Shown: positions 7,499-16,536, counted from the stretch's first letter. The stretch is DNA of 64,000 bases from Paenibacillus sp. BK033 (GCF_004345425.1 NZ_SLVP01000008.1:62001-126000); one strand, 5' to 3'. Translations and numbers: made by a program. The notes: a model not told the origin generated them from the letters alone.

Positions 7499-7861
7499 AT
7501 GCTACTTGTCTCCGTCATCCTAACGGCGATTGTTGCGATCGAACATGTGTATATCCTGATTCTCGAGATGTTTCTGTGGACGGGTCCAAGAGCGAGGAAA
7601 GCCTTCGGAACCGACAAGGCGTTTGCGGAAGCAACCAAGTCGCTTGCCGCCAACCAGGGATTGTACAACGGTTTCTTGGCCGTGGGTCTGTTCTGGGGAC
7701 TTGTCCATCCCGATGCTTCGGCCGGACACCAAATTCAGCTGTTTTTCCTGGCTTGCGTACTTGTAGCGGCGGTCTACGGAGGGCTGACGGCAAAACGTTC
7801 TATTCTTCTCGTTCAAGGCCTGCCGGCACTTATCGCGCTTATTGCCGTGCTTTTAACTTAG
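7499..7861 (+). CDS. DUF1304 membrane protein
   Basis: The 120-residue protein has four hydrophobic segments (about residues 2-24, 48-66, 76-94 and 98-119). It carries the DUF1304 pattern IVAIEHVYILILEMFLWTGPRARKAFG and ANQGLYNGFLAVGLFWGL. The family comprises small inner-membrane proteins of unknown function; the conserved E-H and N-Q-x-x-Y-N residues sit within or next to the membrane. AAGGAG at 7481-7486 precedes ATG 7499. It is a single gene, divergent from the TagO-like gene and closed by a strong terminator. Confidence 0.8.
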   Translation: MLLVSVILTAIVAIEHVYILILEMFLWTGPRARKAFGTDKAFAEATKSLAANQGLYNGFLAVGLFWGLVHPDASAGHQIQLFFLACVLVAAVYGGLTAKRSILLVQGLPALIALIAVLLT

Positions 7862-7880
7862 TATTTTGCCAGGAAGAATA

Positions 7881-7918
7881 AAAATGGCTGCGGAGTCTAT
7901 CTCCGCAGCCATTTTTTA
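7881..7918 (+). terminator. Terminator of the DUF1304 gene
   Basis: AAAATGGCTGCGGAG (7881-7895) pairs exactly with CTCCGCAGCCATTTT (7901-7915), a five-base loop, followed by more T residues. Confidence 0.9.
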
Positions 7919-8043
7919 TATTGATTTTTACCCTTTACAATAAAGTAAGCGTAAATAACATGTTAGAATACATAACATAACTTATTAGAAAAGAATAGAT
8001 TTATTTAAAAATTTTACTTTTATATGAATTCACGTTAGTTTTA

Positions 8044-8072
8044 TTGACGCTATATTGACATGGTGATAGAAT
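8044..8072 (+). promoter_or_regulatory. Sigma-A-type promoter of the secreted amidase gene
   Basis: TTGACG (8044-8049) and TAGAAT (8067-8072) are separated by 17 bp, each 5/6 to consensus. The start near 8079 rules out the earlier ATG at 8060 as the translation start and supports ATG 8102. Confidence 0.6.
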
Positions 8073-8101
8073 CTCTATCGAGTTCATATGGAAGGAGTTG
8101 C

Positions 8102-8329
8102 ATGAAATTGTTCAAAAGCAAAAGTCATCAATCGCAAGACAAACGACAATCTACCTCCGATCGCGAGACTCCCCGGGGATCGAGACGCGCTTGGAGCAAA
8201 AAGTACGCTATCGCGGCAACCCTCGCGCTTTCCATGGTTTTCGCGGGAGTTATTCCATCCAATAACGCCTACGCGTTAACGAAACTGACATCCGCAGGCG
8301 GAATAGATTGGGAGATTCACGATGCCTAA
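8102..8329 (+). CDS. Signal-peptide fragment of the amidase-SLH protein, ended by a frameshift
   Basis: The 75-residue frame from ATG 8102 (GAAGGAG at 8091-8097) has a basic N-region, a hydrophobic stretch (AIAATLALSMVFAGVIP) and a likely signal peptidase site at NAYA-LT. It continues LTKLTSAGGIDWEIHDA and stops at TAA 8327-8329. The next frame opens at ATG 8322 and continues NLDTGSIRRASN without a signal. Removing one T near 8327 would give a continuous HDANLDTG. The two frames are therefore almost certainly halves of one secreted protein split by a one-base frameshift, a sequencing error, or less likely a +1 slip at a GCC TAA C site. Confidence 0.7.
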   Translation: MKLFKSKSHQSQDKRQSTSDRETPRGSRRAWSKKYAIAATLALSMVFAGVIPSNNAYALTKLTSAGGIDWEIHDA

Positions 8330-11210
8330 CTTGGACACAGGCAGCATCCGCAGAGCGAGCAACACGCCTATACAGGGGTTTGGCAATATTTTCGTCCAGG
8401 TATCCACCTCGCCGTCGCCCCGGATGAACGGTCAATTAATGAGAGGCTTCGGGCTTGAATTCGACGGCAGCGACACCTTCGACACTACGCAGTCCGTCAA
8501 TCTTGGCGACGTCCTCATTACACGCGATGTTTACCTGAACAGCGCAAGCAACAGCGTTCGTTTCTTCGATACCTTCACCAACACAACCAACGCTCCCGTA
8601 ACCGTCAATGTGTCCTTCGGCGGATCGCTCGGCTACGGCACCGGCCAAAATTACGGGGCCGTAAAAACGACCTCTAACGGCGACACAGCCATCGCAGCCG
8701 ACGATTCATGGGCTTTGATAGGCACAAGCAGAGCTGCGGACCGCCCAATCGGCGTCATTCTTGGCTCCCCCGCTCCGTTTGAAGGAGCGCTGCAAGGCAC
8801 CGGCGATCAGCAGCAGAACCCTTTCACCACCCCGCTGCCAACCTCCGGCAATGATGCGAACTTCTACGGCTTCATTCATAAGCTCACAATCGAACCCGGT
8901 CATACCAAATCGCTGGCCAGATACGTTCTTGCCGGAGAAACAGGCGAGGCTGGACTAACCCAAGCCGCGGATTCGCTCGATCAACTGACCGAAAATCCCG
9001 ACCTCACCCACTTGTCCCCCGCGGAAATATGTACGCTTAGCAACTGGGATCTGTCCAGTCTCCCTGGATTTGATACTGCCGCTTGCACGGATGTCACGCG
9101 TCTCGACATTCCGGCAGCCCCTGCAGCAGCACCTGCCGTAACGACCTCTAATTACGATGTCATCAACAAAAGCATTGAGCAAATGCAGTCCGATATGGAG
9201 AAAGGCATCACGACCTCCGAAGCGATCACAAGGGCTTATCTGGATCGCATTAACGCTTATGATCTCGGACAGCTCGGTTTCCACTCCTTCCTTCACGTCT
9301 CCGAAACGGCCATCCAACAGGCCAAGGCAGCGGATCAAGCTCGCAAAGAGGGCAAGACAGGCCAATTGCTTGGCATTCCGATTGCCGTCAAGGATATCTA
9401 TGACACCAAGGATATGCCAACCACCGGCGGCTCCAAAGCGTTGGAAGGCTGGCAGCCTAAAGCGGACGCTTACCAGATTCAGAAGCTGAGAGAAGCAGGA
9501 GCCATCATCATCGGCAAAGCCAACACATCCGAGTTTGCCAACAGCGGCAGCTTTAGCGAAAGCGGCTGGATGCAAACCTGGAATGCGCTCTATCCGTCCA
9601 AAACTTCGTTTGGTTCCAGCGGAGGCCCCGCAGTATCCGTCGCTGCAAGCTTTGCGGCAGCCGCCATGGGCACGCAGACCGGCGTATCGCTGTACGCGCC
9701 GTCTACGGGCGGCAGCCTGGCAGCCTTCCGCGGAACGGACGGCATGGCAAGCACGCGCGGCGTAATGCCGCTGACATGGGGGCAGGACTATGCCGGACCA
9801 ATTGCCCGCACCGTCACCGACCTCTCTTATATCCTTAACGCAACAACCGGCACCGACCCGCAGGATATGCTGACGCAAGAGGCAGATGCCAAAAAACCTA
9901 GCGACTGGACCAAGGCTCTAGACCGCAACGCCCTGCAAGGCAAGCGAATCGGCTATATCCCTTCTTCGTTCGTGTCCACATACGCCGACGACGGCACGGG
10001 ACAAGCCGTCATGCAGCACTTCGAAGACCTGGTGGAAGCAGGGGCTACCATGGTCGAGATGAGCGCGCCTCCGGGGGGCGGCACAAGACCCGCGGGCAAT
10101 GCAGGCTCCGAGGGCTGGGCACGCTACATCGAGTTGAACCCGGATTTCCCTTACGCCACGGGCGACGATCTGCTCGCCTCGCCAAAGCTGCTGTTATACA
10201 ATCAAGCAAGCTTGCAGGTACGTCCGCGAATGACCGAAAGCCAAGTACAGGCGTACCTCGCTTACAGAACGAACTACAAGAAGATTATCGCGGACTGGAT
10301 GGATCAATACGATGTGGACAGCGTTGTGTATGCAGGCTTTATCAGCGATATGTATAACAACGACAGCGCCGCAGCTCAGCTAAGCTCAGACAGAGGCACC
10401 GGCGTACTTACCTCCAACGTTGGACTGCCAACGGTCGTAGTACCCGTAGGCAAGAACCCGAATGGCTATTCGATTTCCATGCAGTTGGTCGGCAAAGCGT
10501 GGGATGACGCGAACGTTCTGGCCATGGGCTACGCCCTGGAGCAGCATACTTTAGCTCGCAGCGTAACCGCCTTTGCGCCAGCGCTGAGCTATACGCCGCC
10601 AACAACACCTCCAACAACAACGCCGCCAACAACAACGCCTCCGGGCAATAATAACGGAACGCCTCCGGGAGGCAATGAAACACCGGGCGAAGATCCTGTG
10701 TCGTTCGCCGACACAGAAGGACATTGGGCGAAGACAAGCATCGACTTCCTGGTCAAGAAGGGGTTATTGGCCGGTTACCCGGACGGCACCTTCCGCCCGG
10801 ACCTTGGGATTACGCGCGCAGAGGCCTTAAAGGTGCTGGCGATACAGCTTGGACTTCAATCGCAGGCAAGCAGCTTCTCGGACGTGCCTAGCGCGCATTG
10901 GGCTGCCGGCTACATCGGAGCCGCTCAGAAGTCCGGACTCATGAACGGTTATGCCGACGGGAAATTCCGCCCGGACGATCAGCTTAACCGGGCAGAAATG
11001 GCCGCCCTTGTAGCCAGAGCCTTCCAGCTCAGCGGCGGCAGCACCACTGCCTTCCCTGATGTGCAGGCAGGCAATTGGGCGCATACCTATATAGAAGCCC
11101 TTATAGCCAACAAGATCGTTACCGGGTATGCCGACGGCACCTTCCGCCCCGACTCCGCAATAACCAGAGCGGAATTCGCAACCATGATTACACGGGTTCT
11201 TCAAAGCTAG
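8322..11210 (+). CDS. Amidase-signature protein with three SLH domains (lacks its signal peptide because of a frameshift)
   Basis: 962 residues. Residues 1-270 form an unassigned beta-rich domain (SVNLGDVLITRDVYLN, FTNTTNAPVTVNVSFGGSLGYG). Residues ~276-755 are an amidase-signature domain. Its Lys-Ser-Ser triad is visible as K357 (IAVKDIYD), S432 (FGSSGGPA) and S456 (TGVSLYAPS, where the usual GGS is GVS). A Pro/Thr linker follows, then three SLH repeats (from ~795), each ending GY-DG-FRPD---RAE, which bind pyruvylated wall polymer. It should hydrolyse an amide at the cell surface. The export signal lies in the preceding frame, out of phase by one base. The substrate is unknown. Confidence 0.82.
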   Translation: MPNLDTGSIRRASNTPIQGFGNIFVQVSTSPSPRMNGQLMRGFGLEFDGSDTFDTTQSVNLGDVLITRDVYLNSASNSVRFFDTFTNTTNAPVTVNVSFGGSLGYGTGQNYGAVKTTSNGDTAIAADDSWALIGTSRAADRPIGVILGSPAPFEGALQGTGDQQQNPFTTPLPTSGNDANFYGFIHKLTIEPGHTKSLARYVLAGETGEAGLTQAADSLDQLTENPDLTHLSPAEICTLSNWDLSSLPGFDTAACTDVTRLDIPAAPAAAPAVTTSNYDVINKSIEQMQSDMEKGITTSEAITRAYLDRINAYDLGQLGFHSFLHVSETAIQQAKAADQARKEGKTGQLLGIPIAVKDIYDTKDMPTTGGSKALEGWQPKADAYQIQKLREAGAIIIGKANTSEFANSGSFSESGWMQTWNALYPSKTSFGSSGGPAVSVAASFAAAAMGTQTGVSLYAPSTGGSLAAFRGTDGMASTRGVMPLTWGQDYAGPIARTVTDLSYILNATTGTDPQDMLTQEADAKKPSDWTKALDRNALQGKRIGYIPSSFVSTYADDGTGQAVMQHFEDLVEAGATMVEMSAPPGGGTRPAGNAGSEGWARYIELNPDFPYATGDDLLASPKLLLYNQASLQVRPRMTESQVQAYLAYRTNYKKIIADWMDQYDVDSVVYAGFISDMYNNDSAAAQLSSDRGTGVLTSNVGLPTVVVPVGKNPNGYSISMQLVGKAWDDANVLAMGYALEQHTLARSVTAFAPALSYTPPTTPPTTTPPTTTPPGNNNGTPPGGNETPGEDPVSFADTEGHWAKTSIDFLVKKGLLAGYPDGTFRPDLGITRAEALKVLAIQLGLQSQASSFSDVPSAHWAAGYIGAAQKSGLMNGYADGKFRPDDQLNRAEMAALVARAFQLSGGSTTAFPDVQAGNWAHTYIEALIANKIVTGYADGTFRPDSAITRAEFATMITRVLQS

Positions 11211-11215
11211 CACAC

Positions 11216-11258
11216 AGAAACGGACGGACGCCGGCAAGCATCCGTCCGTTTCTTTATT
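11216..11258. terminator. Bidirectional terminator between amidase and AraC gene
   Basis: AGAAACGGACGGA (11216-11228) pairs exactly with TCCGTCCGTTTCT (11241-11253), between convergent genes. Confidence 0.85.
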
Positions 11259-12168
11259 CTTTCTTTTCCTCGATACGATACCATAATTCGCAGTACTCAT
11301 CGCCGCTTGGATGCGTACAATACATTTCAAAATTACCGCCGTCAATAATTTGGTACTTGGACGTTTGCAGCCATTCCGAGAATATCCGGTTTTTATGCGA
11401 ACGCAAATCGTAGTTCCCGCTCCCGTTTCCATCATTTAATGTGGAGAATACCGCCCAAGTAGATGCCGGAACATCAATAACCGCATACCCCTCTATCTTG
11501 CTTCCAGCCGATTTATAACACCCGATTAAATAAGGAAATGTGGTATTGCTTGTGAATCTGTAGGAATCAAATGCGAAAACCTCTCCAAGCTCTTTGCTGA
11601 AATGGCCTTCAGCCCGCCAATTTCCGGCTAATGAATGAAACAGCCGGTCAAATTCGCCATTCTTAGAAATTTTTTGCCAGACTTCCGGGATCGTTACTCC
11701 GTCTTGATTCGCGATATTGTCCATGCCGTATATATCTTCTAGTCCAAACACTTGAAAAGCTTCCCGTTCCTCAATTCGATAATTCATCTCGGCAGCTCCC
11801 TTGAGAATAATTTGAAAGGAGAGACGAGGGTACGCTTTCAATGGGCTACCCGCCTGCCGGGCCGCAGTAGGCGTCAGTCCGTGCAGATTCTGAAATGCCC
11901 GCGAGAATGATTCGGGCGTTTCATAACCGTATTTCAAGGCGATGTCCGTTACTTTGTTCTTCCTGTCCTGTAAGTCAAAAGCGGCAAGCGTCAGCCGTCT
12001 GCGCCTTATATATTCGGATAAAGGCATCTCAAGCACAAACGAAAACATACGCTGAAATTGATAGACGGAGCATAAGGCAATCCTAGCTATCTGCTCGTAA
12101 TTGATATCGTGCTCCAGGTTATCTTCAATGTATTCGATAGCCAGATTCATGCGCTGAAGCCAATCCAT
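11254..12168 (-). CDS. AraC-family regulator with GyrI-like effector domain
   Basis: From ATG 12168 the protein is 304 residues. The N-terminal AraC double helix-turn-helix covers residues ~1-110 (INYEQIARIALCSVYQFQRMFSFVLEMPLSEYIRRRRLT, then VTDIALKYGYETPESFSRAFQNLHGLTP). The C-terminal half has the AraE_N/GyrI-like small-molecule binding fold (RIEEREAFQVFGLE, YAVIDVPASTWAVFSTL, YCELWYRIEEKKE). This HTH-first layout resembles Rob and BltR-type regulators of drug or stress responses. AAGGAGG stands 7 bases before 12168, so the longer frame from 12195 is unlikely. No obvious target is adjacent. Confidence 0.85.
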   Translation of the reverse strand: MDWLQRMNLAIEYIEDNLEHDINYEQIARIALCSVYQFQRMFSFVLEMPLSEYIRRRRLTLAAFDLQDRKNKVTDIALKYGYETPESFSRAFQNLHGLTPTAARQAGSPLKAYPRLSFQIILKGAAEMNYRIEEREAFQVFGLEDIYGMDNIANQDGVTIPEVWQKISKNGEFDRLFHSLAGNWRAEGHFSKELGEVFAFDSYRFTSNTTFPYLIGCYKSAGSKIEGYAVIDVPASTWAVFSTLNDGNGSGNYDLRSHKNRIFSEWLQTSKYQIIDGGNFEMYCTHPSGDEYCELWYRIEEKKE

Positions 12169-12283
12169 CTCGATCCCTCCTTTCGTAAGGAGCATAACAC
12201 CGCGATGTTCAAGCAGCCTGACAATTCATGCAATAAAATGATAGCTTGTCCGTTTTAATCCGTGTCCCGCTGCTTCTCCGAGT

Positions 12284-13192
12284 TTACTGCAAACTTCCGC
12301 TTTCGGATTGTTCATCCTCTTTAATATAAGTTTCGAACCGGCGCTCGCCTTCAATTAGGGTGATGATTCTGGCGCCGCGCTTCAAATCCCCATACGTGTT
12401 GTAGCCGGTAGCACGGCCATAGCCAAGCGAGATGCCATGAAGCACGCCAATGTAGTCATTATTATGATCATGCCCGGCAAACACTCCCATAACATCTCCC
12501 CTGTCCAACAGGGCGGCGAACAACCCGCTGTTGACCTTAGGGCAGCACACTTGCTCTCCTTTCGTGCCTTCTGCCTCACCGGATTGCCATACCTCGTTAT
12601 ATTCGGGAAGAGGGATATGAAGGAAGGCAAGCCCAGGCAGCACGGCGTTATTTTTCTCGGCAAGCTGGCGAGACTGTTCTCTGTACCATTGAACCTGACT
12701 AGGCTGAATCCATGCGTATCCGCCGATGCTTGCATCCGCATATTCGCCCGAATCCATGAAATAAAGAACGGCTGCGTCTTCTTCGGACGAAAAGCTTTTG
12801 ACCGTTGCCGTATAATTGCCTATGCCGCCAATGTCCCCCGGACCGGCTTCGCTGATGCAATTGTCGAATTCGGATAAAATCTCTTGCAGCTCCGGCTTCT
12901 TCACATTTCTCTCCGCATCGTGATTGCCGTAAATAACGGCGAACGGAATACCCGATTGATCGGCGATTTGCACCGTTTTCCGGAATCCCCCCCTTAGGTC
13001 GCCCGTCTCATTATCGGCAAAAATTACGTCTCCCGTGAAAACAATCAGATCCGGCTTCTCGGATTCGATCAGGTTCTTGATTAACGCCAGCGATCGGATA
13101 TCCTTTTCCCCTAACCCGTCATAGACATGGACATCCGTGAACTGAATGATTTTAAAAGTCCCGTCCTTGCGAAATGCCAATTGTTGTTCCAT
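12284..13192 (-). CDS. Dcr2-like metallophosphoesterase
   Basis: The 302-residue protein has calcineurin-fold motifs in order: D-x-H in FTDVHVYDG (~residue 20), GD in VFTGDVIFADNETG (~55), GNHD in VIYGNHDAERN (~92), a metal His in FLHIPLPEY (~185), and GHDH in VFAGHDHNNDY (~240). The FTDVH/GNHDAE/HIPLPEY/GHDHNNDY set matches the Dcr2-like branch. No signal peptide is visible, so it is predicted cytosolic. GGGAGG precedes ATG 13192. It is an isolated gene; the substrate is not predictable. Confidence 0.85.
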   Translation of the reverse strand: MEQQLAFRKDGTFKIIQFTDVHVYDGLGEKDIRSLALIKNLIESEKPDLIVFTGDVIFADNETGDLRGGFRKTVQIADQSGIPFAVIYGNHDAERNVKKPELQEILSEFDNCISEAGPGDIGGIGNYTATVKSFSSEEDAAVLYFMDSGEYADASIGGYAWIQPSQVQWYREQSRQLAEKNNAVLPGLAFLHIPLPEYNEVWQSGEAEGTKGEQVCCPKVNSGLFAALLDRGDVMGVFAGHDHNNDYIGVLHGISLGYGRATGYNTYGDLKRGARIITLIEGERRFETYIKEDEQSESGSLQ

Positions 13193-13386
13193 CGTTTAAG
13201 CCTCCCGCGAAGTTATTATTCTTCACTGTTATTACTTATCCACTACCCCATCATATTCCTTGCCAGGAGGGTGGATCGCTGCTCCGAATTCTTCCCTGCT
13301 TTTCCTATGCCCGAAAAACTAAATATTCCCAAAAATAAAACCATTTCGTATGATAGTTTTATATCTTTCATTTAAAAGGAGCTCCT

Positions 13387-14118
13387 ATGACCATAGAAGA
13401 ACGATCGCCCGCAGGAAGTATTATTTACCGTCATAAAGAGGCAGACAGGCCTTTCACCCCGGCAAGAGGCGATGAAGAAACGATTGAACTCATCACTCAG
13501 CATGTCGAACGGCATATCGGTCCGGTTGAGGCCGTATTTCATGAAATTATATCCGATCTTATCCATCTTGATATTTTGTACGTCGCTCCAACCAAAGAAA
13601 AAAATTACATTACCCTGGTAACCTGCGGAATGAGCAGCCTGCCTATGACCGTCCCCGATGGAGCCGAAGCATTCCGATACGCAGAACTCATGATCTGTCT
13701 CCCTGCTGATTGGCAAATGTCTGAAAAAAGCTTCGAGGATGAGAACAACTATTGGCCTATTAGATGCCTCAAAATGCTTGCCCGCCTTCCTCATGAGTAC
13801 AACACGTGGTTTTATACCGATCATACGATTCCAAACGGCGATCCTGCCGAGCCTTATGCCGAATCCACGAAGCTGTCCGGTATGATGATTACCATCCCTT
13901 CAACCGTAGAATCTCTTGAAGAGTTCTTTACGCTCAAGGCATCAGAGAGCAAAGAGGTCCACTTCTTTAGTTTGACCCCTCTTTACAACGATGAAATGAA
14001 CTACAAGCTCAAGCATGGAGCGGATGCCTTGCTGGCAAAGCTGGAAAAATCCGAAATAAAGCAAATTATCGATCCTAGGCGCAAAAACACCTGCAAGAAG
14101 CTGTTTGGCTTGTTCTAG
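13387..14118 (+). CDS. Suppressor-of-fused (SUFU) domain protein
   Basis: The 243-residue protein has the bacterial SUFU signature: VEAVFHEIISDLIHLDILYVAPTKEKNYITLVTCGMSSLPMTVPDG followed by YAELMICLPADW and YWPIRCLKMLARLPHEYNTWF. No signal peptide or membrane segment is present. Bacterial SUFU proteins are often immunity proteins of polymorphic toxins or their orphan remnants. Here no toxin, WXG or LXG protein or other immunity gene lies nearby, so that role is only a family-based possibility. AAAAGGAG precedes ATG 13387, and a terminator follows. Confidence 0.8.
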   Translation: MTIEERSPAGSIIYRHKEADRPFTPARGDEETIELITQHVERHIGPVEAVFHEIISDLIHLDILYVAPTKEKNYITLVTCGMSSLPMTVPDGAEAFRYAELMICLPADWQMSEKSFEDENNYWPIRCLKMLARLPHEYNTWFYTDHTIPNGDPAEPYAESTKLSGMMITIPSTVESLEEFFTLKASESKEVHFFSLTPLYNDEMNYKLKHGADALLAKLEKSEIKQIIDPRRKNTCKKLFGLF

Positions 14119-14137
14119 CGAGAAACAGGGATAGACG

Positions 14138-14178
14138 AAGGACCGGTTAAGCCCTCTGGAAGGGGTTCCGGTCCTCGT
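14138..14178. terminator. Bidirectional terminator between SUFU gene and 14179 gene
   Basis: AGGACCGG pairs with CCGGTCCT across 14139-14175, with inner AAGCCC/GGGGTT pairing, then TCGTTTATTTTT on the plus strand. Confidence 0.8.
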
Positions 14179-14808
14179 TTATTTTTGCACATGAACAATG
14201 TGATAGAAGAAGCTGTCTTGCAAATAATAGGAAGTTTCCAAGTATCCCCTCACCGTAACTTGCTCCGATACCCTCAGATCGTAATTATTCGTATCCAGGA
14301 ACAGCATGGCATGCGACGAATCACCGACGACATAGGCGGTTTGTCCGTCGATTCGGTTAACTTCAAGCACAGTCCCCGAAATTATTCTGGCGATATGGTT
14401 AACTTTCCACTGTCCAGCGACCTGCTCTAAGAGATAGGTGACCTTATTTTCGCTTCTGTTGCTGAATTTGCGGTTAACTGTAAGACTTACCGTCTGTTTC
14501 GGGCGGAGCTCTTCAACCTCGAGAATTTCGTATTTACGAAGGGAGGCTCTCTCCTTCTCGATACTTTCAAGCCGTTCTTTCATGGACTCTACCGGAATGT
14601 TCTGGAGAGGATGCTGCATAGTGGCATAGTAGACTTCCCGGATAAAAGCCGATGTGACATAACGGCTATGCGCGCTTACGGAGTTAAAATGATTCAAATA
14701 ATCGGTTGCCGCCGTTTCCAAACCAGGGTGAATCGCGCGAAGCTTCTCCGAAGCCTCCTTATTAAAGATTTGTTTGACGGAAAGCAGTTTTTGGATGAGT
14801 CCCAGCAT
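14179..14808 (-). CDS. Hypothetical protein
   Basis: I do not recognise this 209-residue protein. The N-terminal ~80 residues look helical (FNKEASEKLRAIHPGLETAATDYLNHF). The middle has an NTF2-like flavour: RPKQTVSLTVNRKFSNRSENKVTYLLEQVAGQWKVNHIARI has the alternating strands ending in QWKV seen in such folds. The C-terminus is beta-rich (GQTAYVVGDSSHAMLFLDTNNYDLRVSEQVTVRGYLETSYYLQDSFFYHIVHVQK). No signal peptide or membrane helix is present. It is convergent with the SUFU gene and stands alone. The coding call rests on an uninterrupted frame with normal composition. Confidence 0.65.
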   Translation of the reverse strand: MLGLIQKLLSVKQIFNKEASEKLRAIHPGLETAATDYLNHFNSVSAHSRYVTSAFIREVYYATMQHPLQNIPVESMKERLESIEKERASLRKYEILEVEELRPKQTVSLTVNRKFSNRSENKVTYLLEQVAGQWKVNHIARIISGTVLEVNRIDGQTAYVVGDSSHAMLFLDTNNYDLRVSEQVTVRGYLETSYYLQDSFFYHIVHVQK

Positions 14809-14921
14809 GTAATGGCCCCTAAGCTTAACAGTTATTTTATTCCAAAAGTATTATCGGCAATCGTCCTGCCTATTTGAAGGGAAGTATATGGCGTTCACGC
14901 AATCATAATAAAAATACATCG

Positions 14922-16181
14922 TTATAACGCAGAATCGCCATACGAACCGCTAAGCTTTGACGAATAGATCTCCATTGCGCGCTGGTGCAAGAACTGTTTC
15001 ACGGAAAGGTCTTCGCAAAGACCAATTGCACGGCTATAAGCGCCTTGGGCCTCTTCGACATTTTCCGTTACCCTATAAAGATGAGCCAATAGCGCCCAAT
15101 AAGGCTGGTAGCTGTCTCTTTTCACTGGAGGTATCGCTCCAAGAAGCGCCAGTCCTTCCCTTGGACCGTAGGCCTCCGCAACAGCAGCCGCGCGTCCCAC
15201 AAGAATCCCAAGAGTTGGGCTCAATTGGCTCAGCCCCTCATACAACAAAGCGATTTCCTTCCATTCCGTATGTCCGGTCCGCGCCCGCTGAGCGTGAACC
15301 GACTGAATAGCGGCCATCAGCTGAAATCGTCCGATTCGGCCGGATCGCGCGGCTTTATGCAGACAATACTCTGCCTCTGTTATTAGGGGGACGGACCAGC
15401 GCGAGGTATCCTGCTCGCTTAGCGGAACATAGTTCCCTGTATCGTCGCGGCGGGCTTTTTGCCGCGCTTCGCAATGCAGCATAAGCGCAAGAAGCCCCTG
15501 TGCTTCGGGTTCATCAGGCATATACGCGGCAAGGAGCCTTCCCAGATAAACAGCCTCATCCACTAAACCTCTACGCCGCGAATCCACGCCTGCCAGATCA
15601 TCCCAGCCATTGCCATAGGCCGCATAAATCGAATCCAGCACAGCGTCCAAGCGTTGTGGCAATTCTTCAACGTCAGGCATGGTAAAGGTTAGGCGGTCTC
15701 TGCGGATTTTTGCTTTGGCGCGTGTAAGCCGCTGCCCCATCGTAGAGGGCTTTACCACAAAGGCGGACGCAATGCGGGAGGCATCGATGCCAAGCACGAG
15801 CTGCAGCATTAACGGCGTGCGGACGGACGGATCGATCTCGGGATGCGAGCACAAGAACAACATCTTCAGCCGTTCATCGGGAAAGGCCGGGGAATCCATC
15901 TGCTCAGCTTCCTCCGACATGGCGATCAGAGCCGAATAAGCTTTTTCGGAAACACGTTCACGGCGGAGGCGATCCGTAAGACGCCGCCTGCCCACCATAA
16001 GCAGCCAGGCCTCCGGTTTATCCGGAACCCCCTTCTTCGGCCAAGATTCCAAAGCGGAGACGAGGGCATCCGCAAGCGCGTCTTCAACCGCCTCCAGATC
16101 GCGCCAATCCGCGGCCAGATAGGAGAGGATTCGGCCATACGAGTCGCGAACGGTATTTTCGATCGTCCGGTAAGTATCCAT
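14922..16181 (-). CDS. ECF RNA polymerase sigma factor, ECF42-type with C-terminal TPR-like extension
   Basis: In this 419-residue protein, sigma region 2 is at residues ~5-80 (RDLEAVEDALADALVSALESWPKKGVPDKPEAWLLMVGRRRLTDRLRRE) and region 4 at ~115-160 (LMLQLVLGIDASRIASAFVVKPSTMGQRLTRAKAKIR). A ~250-residue helical C-terminal extension carries DUF6596-like repeats (AQGLLALMLHCEARQKAR, QLMAAIQSVHAQRA, YQPYWALLAHLYRVTENVEEAQGAYSRAIGL). This is the ECF42 group, which has no anti-sigma factor and is typically paired with DGPF proteins. The DGPF gene lies 10 bp upstream on the same strand, as expected. The C-terminal extension is thought necessary for activity in studied members. Confidence 0.88.
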   Translation of the reverse strand: MDTYRTIENTVRDSYGRILSYLAADWRDLEAVEDALADALVSALESWPKKGVPDKPEAWLLMVGRRRLTDRLRRERVSEKAYSALIAMSEEAEQMDSPAFPDERLKMLFLCSHPEIDPSVRTPLMLQLVLGIDASRIASAFVVKPSTMGQRLTRAKAKIRRDRLTFTMPDVEELPQRLDAVLDSIYAAYGNGWDDLAGVDSRRRGLVDEAVYLGRLLAAYMPDEPEAQGLLALMLHCEARQKARRDDTGNYVPLSEQDTSRWSVPLITEAEYCLHKAARSGRIGRFQLMAAIQSVHAQRARTGHTEWKEIALLYEGLSQLSPTLGILVGRAAAVAEAYGPREGLALLGAIPPVKRDSYQPYWALLAHLYRVTENVEEAQGAYSRAIGLCEDLSVKQFLHQRAMEIYSSKLSGSYGDSAL

Positions 16182-16191
16182 CTTGCTCCTT

Positions 16192-16536
16192 CTACATGGC
16201 CGGGAGATTTTGTCTTACTTCAACGGCGTTTACGGGAGCGCGGGCCGCCCACTCCAGTGCCGCATCCAAATCCGGCACGTCGATAACGAATAATCCGCCA
16301 AGCTGTTCTTTCGTTTCGGTAAAGGGGCCATCCTGCACGAAAATCGTTCCGTCATTTCGCTTTAAGGTCGCGGCCGTCTCCGGCGCATGTAGTCCAAACC
16401 CGGTAACAACAACTCCGGAATCACGCAGGGCATGAACATAATGCGACCAGCCTGCCAAATATTCCTGCTGTTTCTCAGGATCCTTGCGGGCGGCGAAATC
16501 CTCCGTGCTTTCAAAAAACATCAGCGTAAAATGCAT
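16192..16536 (-). CDS. DGPF/YCII-domain protein partnered with the ECF42 sigma factor
   Basis: The 114-residue protein has the YCII-related fold and the DGPF motif in IFVQDGPFTETKEQLGGLFVIDVPDLDAALEWAARAP. It is immediately upstream of the ECF42 gene with a 10-bp gap, so they are cotranscribed. DGPF proteins are the genomic hallmark and main transcription targets of ECF42 sigma factors; their biochemical role is still unclear to me. It is a small soluble protein without signal peptide. The fused or duplicated forms seen elsewhere are not present here. Confidence 0.88.
   Translation of the reverse strand: MHFTLMFFESTEDFAARKDPEKQQEYLAGWSHYVHALRDSGVVVTGFGLHAPETAATLKRNDGTIFVQDGPFTETKEQLGGLFVIDVPDLDAALEWAARAPVNAVEVRQNLPAM

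Noticed and set aside
8318..8330. Programmed +1 frameshift at GCC TAA C
   Set aside because: There is no correctly spaced SD-like stimulator and GCC is not a known slippery codon; an indel or sequencing error is simpler.
8954..9878. 307-codon minus-strand frame inside the amidase gene
   Set aside because: Composition and lack of motifs mark it as the antisense shadow of the amidase-coding strand.
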